Of a stretch of DNA of 64,000 nt, positions 1 through 8,515 are shown one piece after another. Location of the stretch: contig NZ_CYRX01000030.1 of assembly GCF_001458315.1 (NCBI RefSeq), positions 55,092 to 119,091 on the forward strand, given 5' to 3'. The notes beneath the pieces are model-generated. The model searched no databases and had not been told where the DNA came from. It saw only the letters and a list, made by a program, of their open reading frames with translations. This DNA comes from Thalassobacter stenotrophicus. GTDB taxonomy: Bacteria > Pseudomonadota > Alphaproteobacteria > Rhodobacterales > Rhodobacteraceae. How positions within the stretch are numbered: the stretch's first letter is position 1; each line of letters starts with the position of its first letter. The translations under genes and the position numbers were made by a program.

Positions 1-86
1 AGAGCCTGGAAAACGAAGGCCCCTAACAGCAAGGCGGCTGATCCTGCCGCCGCAGTCATGCCGAGAGATTTTGGTGTCAGGGTCAA
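1..86 (-). CDS. DsbB-like disulfide bond protein, N-terminal fragment (runs off window)
   Basis: A minus-strand frame starts at a TTG (84-86) behind a GGGAGC ribosome-binding site and runs off the left edge. The first 28 or so residues contain the stretch AALLLGAFVFQA, a hydrophobic first helix of the kind seen at the start of alphaproteobacterial DsbB, which reoxidises DsbA in the inner membrane. The cysteine motif that would confirm this lies outside the window. It sits downstream of a multicopper oxidase on the same strand, and a DsbB would fit the several DsbA and DsbD genes nearby. The identification rests only on the signal-anchor-like start. Confidence 0.4.
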   Translation of the reverse strand, partial: MTLTPKSLGMTAAAGSAALLLGAFVFQA

Positions 87-199
87 TGAACGCTCCCGTT
101 GGCAATCGATGGACCTGTTTCTCGCTTGTCAGGTTACGTAGACGGCAAAAGGCCTGTTATCATTCAGAGATTTGTAACGGTATGTATCCGTCTCGACCC

Positions 200-1504
200 T
201 CAGCCGACTCTGATCCACGTTGCCATACCGTCGGCTTGGTGGCTCAACATGTGGCAATGCAGCATCCAGGATCCCGGATTGTCCAGGACGACGAGAATAT
301 CCCGCGTCTCGCCGATATCCAGGAAGGTCGAGTCCCGGTATGGACCGGCTTCCCCCGCCGCATCGAGTTCCCAGAAATGGTGGCCATGCAGATGCATGAC
401 GTGTGGAAACCCGGTTTCGTTGCGGATTGAAATGCGCACGGTCGTCCCCTGCGCGACGGATAGGAAAGGGGTTCGAGGCAGTCCAGATACGTCATTGAGC
501 GCCCATGTTCCAGTGCCGTTATGGGACGCGCTTCCCGCACCTCCCTGGAGCACCAGCTCCGCGGTTTGGCCGGGGTCTTGCGGGGCGGGCATTCGGTTGG
601 CGGGCAACGCGGTGATGGGCACTTTCGCAGGGTCACGAGAGCCGGAAACAGCGATTTCGCCAAGGCTCAACGTCCACTCTCCAAAGCTGTCGTCGAATCT
701 AATAGGCCCGGTCGCATCACCAATCACATCGCATCTTTGCCCCGGAGCTAGGAGGATGGGTTCGAGTGTCTGTGGCTGCGCCAGGGGCATACCATCCAGT
801 GCAACGATCTTGCCTGCCAGACCGTCCAGCCCGACACGGTAAACCCTGTCGATAGAGGGATTTATCAGGCGCAAACGCAGGCGGTCGCCTTGTCTCACAT
901 TCTTGCTGGTTCCATTGGAAACAAGCGCCGTGACCGTATTGCCGATACGGCCCTCGGTCGCGAAATGAGCCGGGTTGAACCCTTCGTCGTACTGTCCGGA
1001 CTGATCCAACAAGACATCGAAGAACTGAACAACAATGTCATGGTCGACAGCCGGCGCATTTTGCTCCTCGACGATGAAGGCGCCGAAAAGGCCGCGGCTG
1101 ACCTGATCGTAAGACAGGTAATGCGAGTGATACCAATACGTGCCGGCATCCGGGACGCCGAATTGATAACGATACGTGTCGCCCGGAATGACCACATCCT
1201 GAGTGAGAACGTTGACACCATCCATCCGATTTGGAACCCGCAACCCATGCCAGTGAACAAGAGCGCCCTCCTCCAATCGGTTATCGAGGGTAATGCGGGC
1301 GGTTTGTCCTTGTCGCATTCTGACTTCTGGGCCCGGCAGACCACCGTTGAAGCCCAACATCGACACGTCGTACCCAGCAAGGCGCGCCTTGATCGATTGG
1401 GGCGCGAGGATCAACTCGCGTGTCGCTGCTGGCAAGCGGGTACCAGCCAGCGCAACGGTCATCCCGCCAAGGAAAGACCTCCGGCTCAAAGACAATTCCG
1501 TCAC
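200..1504 (-). CDS. Multicopper oxidase, TAT-exported (CueO/CopA-like)
   Basis: This 434-residue protein starts with a twin-arginine signal (SRRSFLGG, residues 7-14). All four copper-ligand blocks of multicopper oxidases are visible: HWHG (84-87), HSH (126-128), a C-terminal HxxHxHGHHF block and HCHMLSHQADGM (from about 416), whose Cys and flanking His residues would bind the T1 and T2/T3 coppers. The family oxidises Cu(I) to less toxic Cu(II), or phenolics, in the periplasm using O2. There is no long Met-rich insert as in E. coli CueO. It lies downstream of an L,D-transpeptidase on the same strand, probably in one operon. A second, distinct oxidase lies at 8512-9906. Confidence 0.9.
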   Translation of the reverse strand: MTELSLSRRSFLGGMTVALAGTRLPAATRELILAPQSIKARLAGYDVSMLGFNGGLPGPEVRMRQGQTARITLDNRLEEGALVHWHGLRVPNRMDGVNVLTQDVVIPGDTYRYQFGVPDAGTYWYHSHYLSYDQVSRGLFGAFIVEEQNAPAVDHDIVVQFFDVLLDQSGQYDEGFNPAHFATEGRIGNTVTALVSNGTSKNVRQGDRLRLRLINPSIDRVYRVGLDGLAGKIVALDGMPLAQPQTLEPILLAPGQRCDVIGDATGPIRFDDSFGEWTLSLGEIAVSGSRDPAKVPITALPANRMPAPQDPGQTAELVLQGGAGSASHNGTGTWALNDVSGLPRTPFLSVAQGTTVRISIRNETGFPHVMHLHGHHFWELDAAGEAGPYRDSTFLDIGETRDILVVLDNPGSWMLHCHMLSHQADGMATWIRVG

Positions 1505-1587
1505 CTCATGAATGATGGACTGGCTTTCGCCAACTGCCGCACTTGTGCCATTTCCGGAAGAGGAACTTCAAGGCGACAGAACGCTCC

Positions 1588-2169
1588 TCACGCCGTTGTC
1601 ACTTTGGGATACAGGAAGACGCGGGCGCCAATTTCTACGCGATCATACAAATCTTTTACGTGTTCATTCGTCAACCGCGCGCATCCATTCGACACGGCCG
1701 ATCCAATGGTTTCCGGAGCGTTGGTTCCATGAATACGAAGATAGGTATCGCGTCCCTCATCATCATAGAGATACAGCGCGCGGGCCCCGAGCGGGTTGTT
1801 TGGCCCGCCTTTCAGCCCATCCTTGTACTTCGCGTATTTGCGTGGCTCGCGCCGGATCATGGCGTTCGTTGGCCGCCACCATGGCCATTTGGCCTTGCGC
1901 GCTACCGTGAACTCTCCGGGTTCGTACAAACCTTTGCGCCCTACCCCGACCCCGTAGCGGATCGCCATCCCGTCCTCGAGCATGAAATAAAGGAAAAAAT
2001 CGTCGGGAACGACGTGGACATCGTCTTTAACCCAGTCACCACGACGGGTGTTTACCAATTGCGGTTCGAACCGTTCGGGCAATTTGACTTTGTGGGCCCA
2101 GGCAATTGTGGGCAGAAAGCAACCCATCGCTCCGGCACAAATCAATTCTCGTCTCGTGAAATTCTGCAT
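1588..2169 (-). CDS. L,D-transpeptidase (YkuD family), secreted
   Basis: YkuD-domain protein with the active-site block HGTNAPETIGSAVSNGCARL: catalytic Cys in SNGC, upstream His in IHGT. The upstream ATG at 2217 is possible, but the ATG at 2169 has a good GAGGAG ribosome-binding site and starts directly with a TAT-like signal (NFTRREL), so I chose it. The family makes 3-3 peptidoglycan cross-links or anchors lipoproteins in the periplasm. It is the first gene of a minus-strand unit that continues into the multicopper oxidase. Copper is known to inhibit L,D-transpeptidases, so an extra copy beside copper genes may be a replacement enzyme; that role is inferred. Confidence 0.88.
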   Translation of the reverse strand: MQNFTRRELICAGAMGCFLPTIAWAHKVKLPERFEPQLVNTRRGDWVKDDVHVVPDDFFLYFMLEDGMAIRYGVGVGRKGLYEPGEFTVARKAKWPWWRPTNAMIRREPRKYAKYKDGLKGGPNNPLGARALYLYDDEGRDTYLRIHGTNAPETIGSAVSNGCARLTNEHVKDLYDRVEIGARVFLYPKVTTA

Positions 2170-2286
2170 GGCGCGATCTCCTCGGACCCATGAAAATTCA
2201 GTGCGCGTCAGGGGCAAAGAAAAGAAGCCGTGAACCGGGGCAAACGACGCGCCTTTGTTGCCTTGAAACTACGAAAATTCGCGCTT

Positions 2287-2317
2287 TTGGAACTCTCCAG
2301 CGCTGGAATGTTGTTGT
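2287..2317 (+). promoter_or_regulatory. Candidate CueR-type promoter of the DUF305 gene
   Basis: TTGGAA and a poor -10 (TGTTGT) are separated by 19 bp containing the dyad CTCCAGCGCTGGA. The spacer length and dyad are those of MerR-family promoters, but the -10 match is weak. It faces the DUF305/glutaredoxin genes. Confidence 0.4.
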
Positions 2318-2348
2318 TTTACAGAGAACTGCAAGGAGGTGACTGGAA

Positions 2349-3275
2349 ATGCACTACTCACGGTTCTTTATGATGATCGGAACATCGACCGTGGTCATGT
2401 TCGTTCTGATGTACCTGAACACCTATCTTTGGGGCCATATCTTCTTTTCGGAGACACGCCTTTACATGGCCATCCTGATGGGGGCGACCATGGCCGTGAT
2501 CATGTTGGCGTACATGTTGTCCATGTATCAGAACACCAAAGCCAACATCGCGATCTTCGGGGGCGCCATACTTGTCTTTGCGGCAAGCCTCTGGCTGGTA
2601 CGCGGGCAATTTACGGTGCAGGACAGGTCCTACATGCGCGCCATGATCCCGCACCACTCGATCGCCATCATGACGTCGACTCGTGCCGAGATCACCGACC
2701 CGCGCGTCCGGGGGCTCGCAGACGACATTATCTATGCGCAGGACAAGGAAATCGCCGAAATGCGCTACCTCATTGCTGACATTGGCGCAAACGGTGAGGC
2801 ATCGGCCACGCCGACCGGAACGCCGGTACAGGTCGTGGATGCGCAACAGGCGCTTCAAACGGAGGTCGTGTCAAAAATCGATCCCGAGTTTCTGACGGAA
2901 GACGAAATCGCAGCGGTGTTCCCGAATGGTGGAGACTGCCGATTTGCCTACACCTCGGACAGTCCAGCCGTGCTGGTGACCGGTGAGACCGGCGAAGGGA
3001 CTGGGGCCGCGATGAAGATCAGCGGTGACCTGGTGCGCCTGGATGCGCAGGGCGAAAATGCGTTTTCTCAAGGCCCGCTATCGGCCGAGATCGTAGAGAC
3101 AGACGGTGACCTGACCGATCTGATCGTCAGCGCGGAACCGACTACGAAGCCGGGTTCCGTGGTCAATTCACCTGCGCCGGATAAGGAGGAAAGCATATGC
3201 CCCGGGACACAGACAGTAAATCCGCGCAGCTTTATCGCATGGTCATGCCGGGCCATGTCTGCCCCTACGGTCTGA
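2349..3275 (+). CDS. DUF305 membrane protein with long C-terminal extension
   Basis: A 308-residue protein behind an AAGGAGG ribosome-binding site. Three hydrophobic segments (about 6-30, 37-58 and 66-84) are followed by the DUF305 core with IPHHSIAIMTS (100-110), whose His and Met residues could bind metal; DUF305 proteins recur in copper and silver resistance loci. From about residue 135 an extension of roughly 170 residues shows no motif I recognise and reads as soluble. The last 79 bases overlap the next gene in another frame, so the two are probably translationally coupled and the extreme C-terminus may be drift. Metal binding is inferred. Confidence 0.8.
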   Translation: MHYSRFFMMIGTSTVVMFVLMYLNTYLWGHIFFSETRLYMAILMGATMAVIMLAYMLSMYQNTKANIAIFGGAILVFAASLWLVRGQFTVQDRSYMRAMIPHHSIAIMTSTRAEITDPRVRGLADDIIYAQDKEIAEMRYLIADIGANGEASATPTGTPVQVVDAQQALQTEVVSKIDPEFLTEDEIAAVFPNGGDCRFAYTSDSPAVLVTGETGEGTGAAMKISGDLVRLDAQGENAFSQGPLSAEIVETDGDLTDLIVSAEPTTKPGSVVNSPAPDKEESICPGTQTVNPRSFIAWSCRAMSAPTV

Positions 3276-3961
3276 AATCGAAAGACCTGCTGGAGCGGCA
3301 AGGCTTCGAGGTGGAAGACCATCCGCTTGAGACCCGTGAAGACACCGATGCTTTCATGGAGAAGCACGGGGTCGAGACGACGCCGCAGACCTTCATCGGC
3401 GGAGAACGGATCGGCGGCTACGATGATCTCAGGGTGTTCTTTGACATCGACCCACCCGAGGAAGAGCAAAGCGACACGACCTACCAGCCGGTCATCGCGA
3501 TCTTTTCCGTCGCCGCGCTATTGGCACTGGGCCTGTCTTGGCACCAGTACGGGTCGGTCTTTACCTTGCGCGGGTTCGAATGGTTCATTTCGCTGTCCAT
3601 GACCATTCTCGCGATCCAGAAATTGCAGGATGTCGAAGGGTTTTCGACGATGTTCCTCAACTACGATCTGCTGGCGCGCAAATGGGTACGATACGGCAAG
3701 CTTTATCCGTTCGGCGAAGCGTTGGCAGGTGTCCTGATGACTGCCGGCGCGCTGCTGTGGCTCTCGGCGCCTGTCGCCCTGTTTATCGGCACGGTCGGCG
3801 CTGTCAGCGTATTCAAGGCTGTCTACATTGACAAGCGGGAGTTGAAATGCGCCTGCGTCGGCGGTGACAGTTCCGTCCCGCTGGGGTTCATTTCGCTGAC
3901 GGAAAACCTGATGATGATCTTCATGGGTATCTGGATGCCGGTCCGCGCAATTTGGTTCTGA
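3197..3961 (+). CDS. Glutaredoxin-MauE/DoxX-like membrane fusion protein
   Basis: 254 residues. The N-terminal 75 or so are a glutaredoxin fold with a single active Cys (HVCPYGLKS, C22) and the cis-Pro stretch TTPQTFIGG. The C-terminal half has four hydrophobic segments and ends with CACVGGDSSVPLG, the signature of MauE-like membrane redox proteins. It starts behind an AAGGAGGAAAG ribosome-binding site inside the DUF305 gene. A role in handling thiols or copper at the membrane is plausible but inferred. The monothiol CPYG form suggests glutathione-linked chemistry rather than dithiol exchange. Confidence 0.85.
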   Translation: MPRDTDSKSAQLYRMVMPGHVCPYGLKSKDLLERQGFEVEDHPLETREDTDAFMEKHGVETTPQTFIGGERIGGYDDLRVFFDIDPPEEEQSDTTYQPVIAIFSVAALLALGLSWHQYGSVFTLRGFEWFISLSMTILAIQKLQDVEGFSTMFLNYDLLARKWVRYGKLYPFGEALAGVLMTAGALLWLSAPVALFIGTVGAVSVFKAVYIDKRELKCACVGGDSSVPLGFISLTENLMMIFMGIWMPVRAIWF

Positions 3962-3982
3962 AACGTGCCGAACCGGCATCGA

Positions 3983-4381
3983 TTATTCGGACATTCGTAC
4001 AGGTGAGAGATCTGCGAGGATCGGGCAATCCGGACGATGATCCCCGGCACATTTCTCCACAAGCTCGGTAAGCGTCGTTCTCATGGATTGCAGTTTCTCT
4101 ATCTTCTCCTCGATCTGGCGAAGATGGTCTTCCGCAACCGTTTTCACCTGAACGCTTTCGCGGTTTTCATCCTCGTAGAGAGCCAGAAGCGTCCTGCAAT
4201 CTTCGATGGTGAACCCCAAGGCCCGTGCTCGACCGAGAAACGCCAGCTTGTGAACGTGGTTCTCGGTGAATGCGCGATAGCCGTTCTCACTTCGGTTCGG
4301 GCGGATCAGCCCGATTTCCTCGTAGTAGCGGATTGTTTTTGGGGGCACACCCGATTGTCGGGAAACGTCTCCGATGTTCAT
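3983..4381 (-). CDS. cueR: CueR-like MerR-family copper-responsive regulator
   Basis: 132 residues: an N-terminal MerR helix-turn-helix (IGDVSRQSGVPPKTIRYYEEIGL), a dimerisation helix, and a metal loop with C111 and C119 (CAGDHRPDC). Two Cys with no Cys near position 77 is the Cu(I)/Ag(I)/Au(I) CueR pattern rather than the divalent ZntR/CadR pattern. It lies 12 bp downstream of copA on the same strand, so it is probably co-transcribed and autoregulated from the CueR-type promoter upstream of copA. Its likely sites also include the copZ and DUF6010 promoters. Confidence 0.9.
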   Translation of the reverse strand: MNIGDVSRQSGVPPKTIRYYEEIGLIRPNRSENGYRAFTENHVHKLAFLGRARALGFTIEDCRTLLALYEDENRESVQVKTVAEDHLRQIEEKIEKLQSMRTTLTELVEKCAGDHRPDCPILADLSPVRMSE

Positions 4382-4393
4382 GTCGAACCTCCG

Positions 4394-6904
4394 TTATTCT
4401 GCTGGAGCAGGAGTGACAGCTGCCAGCTCTGCCGGGATTGCGCGCTGCTCGTCCATCGCCGGCGCGATACCTCGCAGGCGCAGGGCATTGGTTAGAACGA
4501 ACACCGACGACAACGCCATCGCGCCCGCCGCGAGAATTGGTGACAGGAGCAGCCCAAAGGCCGGATAAAGCACCCCGGCGGCGACCGGAATCAGCGCGAC
4601 ATTGTAGGCAAAGGCCCAGAACAGGTTCTGCCGGATGTTTCGCATGGTTCGCCGCGACACTTCGAAGGCATTCACCACGCCGCGCAAATCGCCGGACATC
4701 AGGACGACATCCGCGGACTCGATGGCCACATCAGTGCCGGTGCCAATGGCGATACCCACATCGGCATGCGCCAGCGCCGGGGCGTCATTGATCCCGTCGC
4801 CGACAAAGGCGATGCGCTTGTTCCCTTCGCGCAAACCGTCAAGCGCCGCGACCTTGCCGTCTGGCAGAACGCCGGCAACGACATGGTCGATGCCGGTTTC
4901 GCGGGCGATGGCTTCGGCGGTTTCGCGTTTGTCCCCTGTGATCATCGCAACCGCAAGACCCTTCTCGTGCAGCGCTGCGATGGCTGCGCGGCTTGCCGGT
5001 TTGACCGGATCGGCGACGCCGATCACGGCGGCGACACGTCCATCTATGGCAGCGTAAAGCGCCGTGCGACCCTTGCTTGCGATCTTCGTTTCCTCTGGAG
5101 TCAATGCCGAGACGTCAATGCCTTCGCGCGCCATGTAGCGGTCGGCCCCAACCAACACCTCCACGTCTTCGACCACGGCGCGCACGCCGTAACCTGTGAC
5201 CGATTGAAAGCCTTCGGCCCCCGCAAGAGGTGCGCCCTCGGCCCGCGCGGCACGGACGATGGCGTCCGCGACAGGATGCTCGGAGAGCGACTCCACGGCG
5301 GTGATCTTCGAGAGCGTTGTTGAACGATCGAACCCTTCGGCCAGCACCAGGTCAGTCAGTGCGGGTCGCCCCTCGGTCACCGTGCCTGTTTTGTCGAGGG
5401 CGACCACATCAACGGAATCAAGTTGCTGCAAGGCGTCGCCCTTGCGGAACAGGACACCCATTTCCGCAGCACGTCCCGTCCCGACCATGATCGAGGTCGG
5501 CGTCGCAAGCCCCATCGCGCAGGGGCACGCGATGATCAGCACCGACACACCGGCGATCAGCGCCATTGTCAGGGCCGGATCAGGCCCGAAAACCAGCCAG
5601 ACCAGCACGGTCGCCGCCGCGATCGCCATGACGGCAGGTACGAACCAAAGCGTGATCCGGTCGACCAATCCCTGGATCGGCAGCTTGGCGCCCTGGGCCT
5701 CTTCGACCATGCGAATAATTTGCGCCAGGGTTGTGTCGGCGCCGACCCGGGTGGCGCGGAATTGCAGACTTCCGGCACCATTGACCGTCCCGCCGGTCAC
5801 CGGATCTCCGGCACTTTTTTCAGCGGGAATCGGCTCGCCTGTCAGCATGCTTTCGTCGACGCGGCTGGTCCCCTCGATGACCTCGCCATCAACCGCGATG
5901 CGTTCACCAGGGCGCACGATGACGATGTCACCCTGAACTAGCGCATCGATCTCGATCTCTATGCTTTCACCGTCCCGCATCACGCGTGCGGTCCGCGCCT
6001 GAAGCCCCAGCAGCTTCTGGATGGCCGCGCCCGTTCTCCCCTTAGCGCGCGCTTCAAGAAAACGCCCCAGCAAGATGAGGACGACGATGACCGCTGCCGC
6101 CTCGAAGTAGACAGAGCGCAGCGTGTCAGGCAAGGCCGATGGTACGAATGTCGCAACTACGGAATAGAAGTAAGCCGCCCCGGTGCCGACCGCGACGAGG
6201 CTGTTCATGTCGGGCGCGCCCCGGAATAGGGCCGGGAAACCCTTGGTGTAAAACGTCCGGCCCGGGCCGAAGAGAACGATTGTCGTGAGAACGAATTGAA
6301 GAAGCCAACTCGTCTGCTGACCAATAGTGGTCTCGATAAGCATATGAACGGCCGGAATGACGTGGCCACCCATCTCGATCAAAAAGACCGGCAAGGCGAG
6401 GATGGCTGCAAAGGTGACCCGTTTGGCAAGCGCCAGAGCCTCTTCCTCCTTGCGCGCAACCCTGTCGTCACCGGCTTGGGCCGTTGCCACGGTGGCCGGA
6501 TACCCTGCCGCGCCGCTTGCATCGATCAGATCGGATGTCGTGACAAGACCTTCGACGTAAACCACCGTCGCCGTCTCGGAGGCGAGGTTGACGTTCACCT
6601 CGACCACCCCGGGCACCGCGGCAAGCGCCTTGTCGACCCGCCCGACACAAGAGGCACAGGACATGGCCGCAATCGTGAGTTCGGCCCTGACCGTCCGCGC
6701 AGGGTAGCCCAGCTCGCGGAGAGTTTCGATGACTTCCGGAACGCGCTTGAGCGCGTCCACGCTCATACGCGCGGTTTCGGATGCAAGATTCACCGACACA
6801 TCCTCTACGCCGTCGATTGCATTCAATGCGCGATCGACCCTGCCGACACAGGACGCGCATGACATGCCTTCGATCGGCAGGCTGATCTGTTTGGGTTCGG
6901 GCAT
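4394..6904 (-). CDS. copA: Cu(I)-exporting P1B-type ATPase
   Basis: Two N-terminal heavy-metal domains (each with MSCASC) are followed by an A domain (TGEP), the membrane CPC motif ([10 protein letters not shown]), the phosphorylation site DKTGT and the hinge [10 protein letters not shown]. Late-helix residues FAYNVALIP and MALSS fit the Cu(I) P1B-1 class. I prefer the ATG at 6904 over 6925: the -10 of the CueR promoter ends at 6935, leaving almost no leader for 6925, while 6904 has an AGGTG ribosome-binding site. The enzyme pumps cytosolic Cu(I) into the periplasm, where the oxidases can act on it. It forms an operon with cueR. Confidence 0.95.
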   Translation of the reverse strand: MPEPKQISLPIEGMSCASCVGRVDRALNAIDGVEDVSVNLASETARMSVDALKRVPEVIETLRELGYPARTVRAELTIAAMSCASCVGRVDKALAAVPGVVEVNVNLASETATVVYVEGLVTTSDLIDASGAAGYPATVATAQAGDDRVARKEEEALALAKRVTFAAILALPVFLIEMGGHVIPAVHMLIETTIGQQTSWLLQFVLTTIVLFGPGRTFYTKGFPALFRGAPDMNSLVAVGTGAAYFYSVVATFVPSALPDTLRSVYFEAAAVIVVLILLGRFLEARAKGRTGAAIQKLLGLQARTARVMRDGESIEIEIDALVQGDIVIVRPGERIAVDGEVIEGTSRVDESMLTGEPIPAEKSAGDPVTGGTVNGAGSLQFRATRVGADTTLAQIIRMVEEAQGAKLPIQGLVDRITLWFVPAVMAIAAATVLVWLVFGPDPALTMALIAGVSVLIIACPCAMGLATPTSIMVGTGRAAEMGVLFRKGDALQQLDSVDVVALDKTGTVTEGRPALTDLVLAEGFDRSTTLSKITAVESLSEHPVADAIVRAARAEGAPLAGAEGFQSVTGYGVRAVVEDVEVLVGADRYMAREGIDVSALTPEETKIASKGRTALYAAIDGRVAAVIGVADPVKPASRAAIAALHEKGLAVAMITGDKRETAEAIARETGIDHVVAGVLPDGKVAALDGLREGNKRIAFVGDGINDAPALAHADVGIAIGTGTDVAIESADVVLMSGDLRGVVNAFEVSRRTMRNIRQNLFWAFAYNVALIPVAAGVLYPAFGLLLSPILAAGAMALSSVFVLTNALRLRGIAPAMDEQRAIPAELAAVTPAPAE

Positions 6905-6934
6905 ATGTTTCACCTGTTTTTCCATTCGAGGTGG

Positions 6935-6965
6935 AATGTAGGGCTTCCAGTAACTGGAGGGTCAA
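6935..6965 (-). promoter_or_regulatory. CueR-type promoter of copA-cueR
   Basis: On the minus strand TTGACC (6960-6965) and TACATT (6935-6940) are exactly 19 bp apart. The spacer holds the dyad CCAGTTACTGG centred at 6952. This is the textbook overlong-spacer MerR-family promoter that CueR untwists. Confidence 0.88.
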
Positions 6966-6993
6966 TGGGAGGGCGCCAAATAAATTTCTTCTC

Positions 6994-7024
6994 TTGACCT
7001 TCCAGCGCGGGGAAGCCCCATGTC
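6994..7024 (+). promoter_or_regulatory. CueR-type promoter of copZ
   Basis: TTGACC (6994-6999) lies 19 bp before a weak -10 (CATGTC). The spacer contains CTTCC and GGAAG arms. It is back to back with the copA promoter, so the copper pump and chaperone would respond together. Confidence 0.65.
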
Positions 7025-7056
7025 ACCGGCAGAAATCAGATCAAGGAGTGGTTCCG

Positions 7057-7257
7057 ATGAAGTTCAGCGTTCCGGACATGAGCTGTGGGCATTGCACCGC
7101 AGCAATCGAAAGCGCAGTGAAAACCGCAGATCCGAATGCAGGCGTAGAATGTGACCTTTCTGCCCGACAAGTGCGTGTCGACAGCGTGTTACCAGCCGAT
7201 CAGGTCCAAGCGATCATTCGGGATGCGGGCTATGACGTGGAACCTGCGGCCGCTTGA
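7057..7257 (+). CDS. copZ: Copper chaperone CopZ (heavy-metal-associated domain)
   Basis: A 66-residue single HMA-domain protein with the metal motif MSCGHC near the N-terminus. The start is the ATG at 7057, behind CAAGGAGTGG; the longer upstream frame is not needed. CopZ-type proteins bind Cu(I) in the cytosol and pass it to the HMA domains of CopA. It is divergent from copA and has its own CueR-type promoter. The Gly-His between the two Cys, rather than Ala-Ser, is common in stand-alone chaperones. Confidence 0.9.
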   Translation: MKFSVPDMSCGHCTAAIESAVKTADPNAGVECDLSARQVRVDSVLPADQVQAIIRDAGYDVEPAAA

Positions 7258-7263
7258 TGCAGT

Positions 7264-7291
7264 GCCCGGACCACCCAGGGGCGGTCCGGGC
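7264..7291. terminator. Bidirectional hairpin between copZ and the DsbA gene
   Basis: GCCCGGACC and GGTCCGGGC form a perfect 9-bp stem around a 10-base loop between two convergent genes. It is followed on the plus strand by only a short, weak T stretch. Confidence 0.6.
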
Positions 7292-7299
7292 AAGAACTT

Positions 7300-8031
7300 T
7301 CAGTCTTCGTCTTTGCGGGCTTCTTCGACCAAGTCGGCAAGCTGCGCCTTTTCGACAAAGCCAGGCACCAGCGCGTCACCGATCACGAAAGACGGCGTGC
7401 CGTTGAAGCCCAGAGCTTGGGTCAGTTGCATGGATGTCGCAATGTGCTCTTCGACCTCGGGGGCCTCCATGTCCTTGCGCAACTGCGCGATATCCAGGCC
7501 GATCTCCTCGGCAACGCGCAGCACGGAGGCCTCTTCCGCGCGGCCTTCCAGCCCCATCATCGCCCAGTGAAACTCTTCGTATTTGTCCTGCTTGCGCGCT
7601 GCCAAGGCCGCTTTCGCGGCGAACACCGATCCGTCTCCGAGAATGGGCCATTCACGATAGACGAGGCGAATGTTTGGATCCTCTTCGATCAAAGCCCGCA
7701 CCTCGGGTTTGACCCGCCGACAATAGGGACAGTTGTAGTCGAAAAATTCCACAACGGTGACGTCCCCTTCCGGGTTGCCGAGAACCGGCGCATTCGGATC
7801 GTTCTCGATCAGATCGCGCTGGTCATTCAGAACTTGGGCCTGACTGAGCTCCTGCGCTTGCGCCTGCCTCTGTTCGAGGATCGCCACGGCCTCCATGACA
7901 ATCTCCGGGTTCTCGCGGATTGCCTCGAGCACAAGTTCCTTGACCCGGGACTCTGACAGTTCGTCGGCGAGTACCGGTATCGGAAGCAAGGCAGCTATCG
8001 CGACCGTCGTGAAGGCTTGTCTGAAACGCAT
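7300..8031 (-). CDS. DsbA-family periplasmic thiol oxidoreductase (ScsC/Com1-like)
   Basis: 243 residues with a signal peptide (cleavage near ALLPIPVLADE), an N-terminal helical region (about 25-85) as in trimerising ScsC-like proteins, and a thioredoxin fold with CPYC at 101-104 and the cis-Pro loop GTPSF. It probably oxidises or shuffles periplasmic disulfides. It is the last gene of the minus-strand operon of cytochromes and a multicopper oxidase. ScsC/ScsB pairs are known in copper tolerance, and a DsbD/ScsB-like partner lies at 13627-15756. Confidence 0.88.
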   Translation of the reverse strand: MRFRQAFTTVAIAALLPIPVLADELSESRVKELVLEAIRENPEIVMEAVAILEQRQAQAQELSQAQVLNDQRDLIENDPNAPVLGNPEGDVTVVEFFDYNCPYCRRVKPEVRALIEEDPNIRLVYREWPILGDGSVFAAKAALAARKQDKYEEFHWAMMGLEGRAEEASVLRVAEEIGLDIAQLRKDMEAPEVEEHIATSMQLTQALGFNGTPSFVIGDALVPGFVEKAQLADLVEEARKDED

Positions 8032-8032
8032 T

Positions 8033-8515
8033 TTAATTATCTCCCCGTTGTTCGTCGGCTTCTGTCCGCGCGGCCTGGACTTCGCGAACGCGGTCTGGCC
8101 AGGTGGACCGGATGAAGGCCAGGATGTTGTGAATTTGCTGGTCGGTCAGCACGTCTGCGAAACCCGGCATTCCGCTGTCGTATTCGACACCCTGACGCGC
8201 CAGAAGCGCCGCACCCCCCAGTTTTGTGTAATCGAAGAGCAGGCTGTCAGGATGATGCCAGGTGTGACCCGTCTCATCATGCGGTGGTGCTGGCAGGCGC
8301 CCATCCGCGCCGGGCGTTCGCCATTCCGGCTGGCCTTCCAGATTTGCGCCATGACAAGACGCGCAGTTGTCTGCGTAGAGCAACGCGCCTTCTTGGATGT
8401 CGGAGCTCTCCGCCTTGGACGCGCTGCCGACATCCGAGGATGCACTGGTCGAGAGCCAATAGGTGAAAGCGGCTGCGACAACAGTGATCGGAACGGACCA
8501 AACGAGATACCTCAT
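8033..8515 (-). CDS. Membrane-anchored c-type cytochrome (monoheme)
   Basis: 160 residues: an N-terminal membrane anchor (about 4-22) and one heme site, CASCH (51-55), in a class I cytochrome c domain with conserved Gly and a distal PGF/M region. The start ATG (8513-8515) overlaps the stop of the multicopper oxidase gene in an ATGA. The tight coupling suggests the two proteins work as a pair, with this cytochrome carrying electrons to or from the copper oxidase. That pairing is inferred. Confidence 0.85.
   Translation of the reverse strand: MRYLVWSVPITVVAAAFTYWLSTSASSDVGSASKAESSDIQEGALLYADNCASCHGANLEGQPEWRTPGADGRLPAPPHDETGHTWHHPDSLLFDYTKLGGAALLARQGVEYDSGMPGFADVLTDQQIHNILAFIRSTWPDRVREVQAARTEADEQRGDN

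Noticed and set aside
890..1732. Long plus-strand frame of 280 codons opposite the multicopper oxidase
   Set aside because: It is antisense to clear copper-binding motifs, has no recognisable domain and no ribosome-binding site; GC-rich DNA gives long chance frames.
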